Positions 20,241-21,120 of a stretch of DNA of 21,120 nt are shown here, piece by piece. The first letter of the stretch is position 1, and each line of letters starts with the position of its first letter. The stretch comes from a virus. Below the pieces are notes generated by a model. The model saw only the letters and a program-made list of their open reading frames with translations, ran no database searches and was not told the origin of the DNA. The stretch is taken from positions 1-21,120 of the IMG/VR virus record IMGVR_UViG_3300045930_000185. One strand, given 5' to 3'. The position numbers were made by a program, and so were the translations under genes.

Positions 20241-21120
20241 TCATTCGCCCGGCGAAGGCCACGCGAGGGAAGTGTCGTCCGTACCCGTGCGGGTCAGACC
20301 GAAGTGAGCGTTTCCGATCGCGTCGGCGTCGTCGTCTTTCTCTTTGCCAGAGCCCGTGAAATTCGCGATCACGTCGAGGAATGGGTAGAGCCACTCTTCG
20401 AGCTCGATGAGGTCGGGCGAGCCCTTTTCGTACTGGTCCGGATCGGGGACGAGGAAGCGGCCGGCGTTCCACACGGCCGCAACGTCTGTGTTCGAGACGA
20501 GCTTGTCGCCCGGTGGCGGCGAAACCTTGATCGGGAGCCGCGCTCGAATGAGGAAGTCGGCGGTGCCCTTCTCGGTGCCGCTCGCCCGCCAAAACATCTT
20601 CCAGCCGCGGTGCTCGACGTGCCGCGCCTTCAGCGTGAGCGCGAACGACGGAGCATCCACCTGCTTCCGATCGACACGGGTGAGGAAGAACCGAGGGCCT
20701 TTGCCGTCACGCGGCTCGAGCTCCATCACGACGCCGGCGCAGATCGAAAAGTCAGCCGTTGTCTTCGCCGAGAAACCGAGGTCGATTCCGTAGGCGCCGC
20801 GGTAGCCCGAGTTCGGGAACTCTTTCGCGGTGTAGTAGGTCGGCTCGTGGAAGACGGTGCCGCCGCGCGGCCTCGGCCTGCCCTGGTAGAGCGCGGCCCA
20901 CGCGAACTCGAGGATCTTCTCGCGCTTCTTCTCGAGCGCGTCGACGGGCCACTTGTCCGGGAAGAGTGCTTCGCCGAGGAGCCGACCGTTCGGGTCGTCC
21001 GTGACGACGCCGTTGTCGTTTACCGGTCCTTCGGCGAGCGCACGAAGGTTGATGTAGGTCCACTTCTCCTCGACGAGCACGCCCGAGAGATCCTGGGGGT
21101 GCCATCGAGTCGAAGTGGAC
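20241..21120 (-). CDS. Phage terminase large subunit, 3' part (5' end outside window)
   Basis: This is the C-terminal part of the DNA-packaging motor, which pumps and cuts phage DNA at the portal. The frame is open to the right edge: about 292 residues are visible and the first read STSTRWHPQDLSGVLVEEKW, the conserved 'TRWHPxDLxG' segment found at the end of the ATPase domain. The nuclease domain follows: 'YGIDLGFSAKTTADFS' carries the first catalytic Asp of the RNase H-like fold, and 'DDDADAIGNAHFGL' near the C-terminus fits the last acidic motif. A GTG at 21080 is in frame but is internal, because the conserved motif lies upstream of it. The ATPase Walker motifs must lie beyond the window. 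The portal gene starts 6 bases after the stop, the normal order in Mu (gp28-gp29). Identity is from recognised motifs; the exact terminase subfamily is not settled. Confidence 0.93.
   Translation of the reverse strand, partial: STSTRWHPQDLSGVLVEEKWTYINLRALAEGPVNDNGVVTDDPNGRLLGEALFPDKWPVDALEKKREKILEFAWAALYQGRPRPRGGTVFHEPTYYTAKEFPNSGYRGAYGIDLGFSAKTTADFSICAGVVMELEPRDGKGPRFFLTRVDRKQVDAPSFALTLKARHVEHRGWKMFWRASGTEKGTADFLIRARLPIKVSPPPGDKLVSNTDVAAVWNAGRFLVPDPDQYEKGSPDLIELEEWLYPFLDVIANFTGSGKEKDDDADAIGNAHFGLTRTGTDDTSLAWPSPGE

Noticed and set aside
1-21120. tRNA, rRNA, CRISPR array, insertion sequence or attachment site
   Set aside because: I saw no cloverleaf, no regularly spaced repeats, no transposase or integrase frame, and no direct repeats bordering a host gene. 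The window is entirely inside the late phage operon.

Overview
The window is one stretch of the late (virion) operon of a Mu-like contractile-tailed phage, most likely a prophage. Every gene I support lies on the minus strand, so it is read from base 21120 down to base 1. The order follows Mu closely: terminase, portal, MuF-type protein, protease/scaffold, capsid, connectors, sheath, tube, tail chaperone, tape measure, baseplate hub, spike, gp25-like wedge, J-like wedge, tail protein I, fibre. DNA is GC-rich (I estimate low-to-mid 60s per cent) with strong third-position GC, which fits a high-GC proteobacterial or myxobacterial host. No host gene, integrase, transposase, lysis gene, tRNA or CRISPR is visible, so the host is an inference.

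Head region (21120 to about 11165): the 3' end of the large terminase, a DUF935-type portal, a MuF protein whose C-terminus carries an HEWAH zinc-peptidase motif, two small proteins, a ClpP-like prohead protease with an in-frame scaffold that has its own ribosome binding site, an HK97-type capsid protein with an inserted beta domain, a coiled-coil protein, a beta-rich protein, a DUF1320 connector fused to a beta domain, a probable tail terminator and a small unknown.

Tail region (10714 to 6013): sheath, tube, a tail-assembly chaperone with a clear -1 frameshift site (A7) whose extension exactly fills the space to the next gene, a gpG-like virion morphogenesis protein and the tape measure protein, which starts with TTG.

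Baseplate region (5882 to 1): a hub-associated protein, the hub, a small protein, two tandem paralogous spike genes, an alanine/leucine-rich repeat-bearing protein, gp25-like and J-like wedge proteins, a tail protein I homologue with Cys-Gly motifs, and the first 123 codons of a probable fibre gene that runs off the left edge.

Genes are packed with ATGA, GTGA or TGATG stop-start junctions, implying one polycistronic message with coupled translation. Only two gaps exceed 100 bases (5883-6012 and 14829-14939). The most notable points are the frameshifted chaperone, the MuF-zincin fusion, the beta module shared by capsid and sheath, the nested scaffold start and the duplicated spike.
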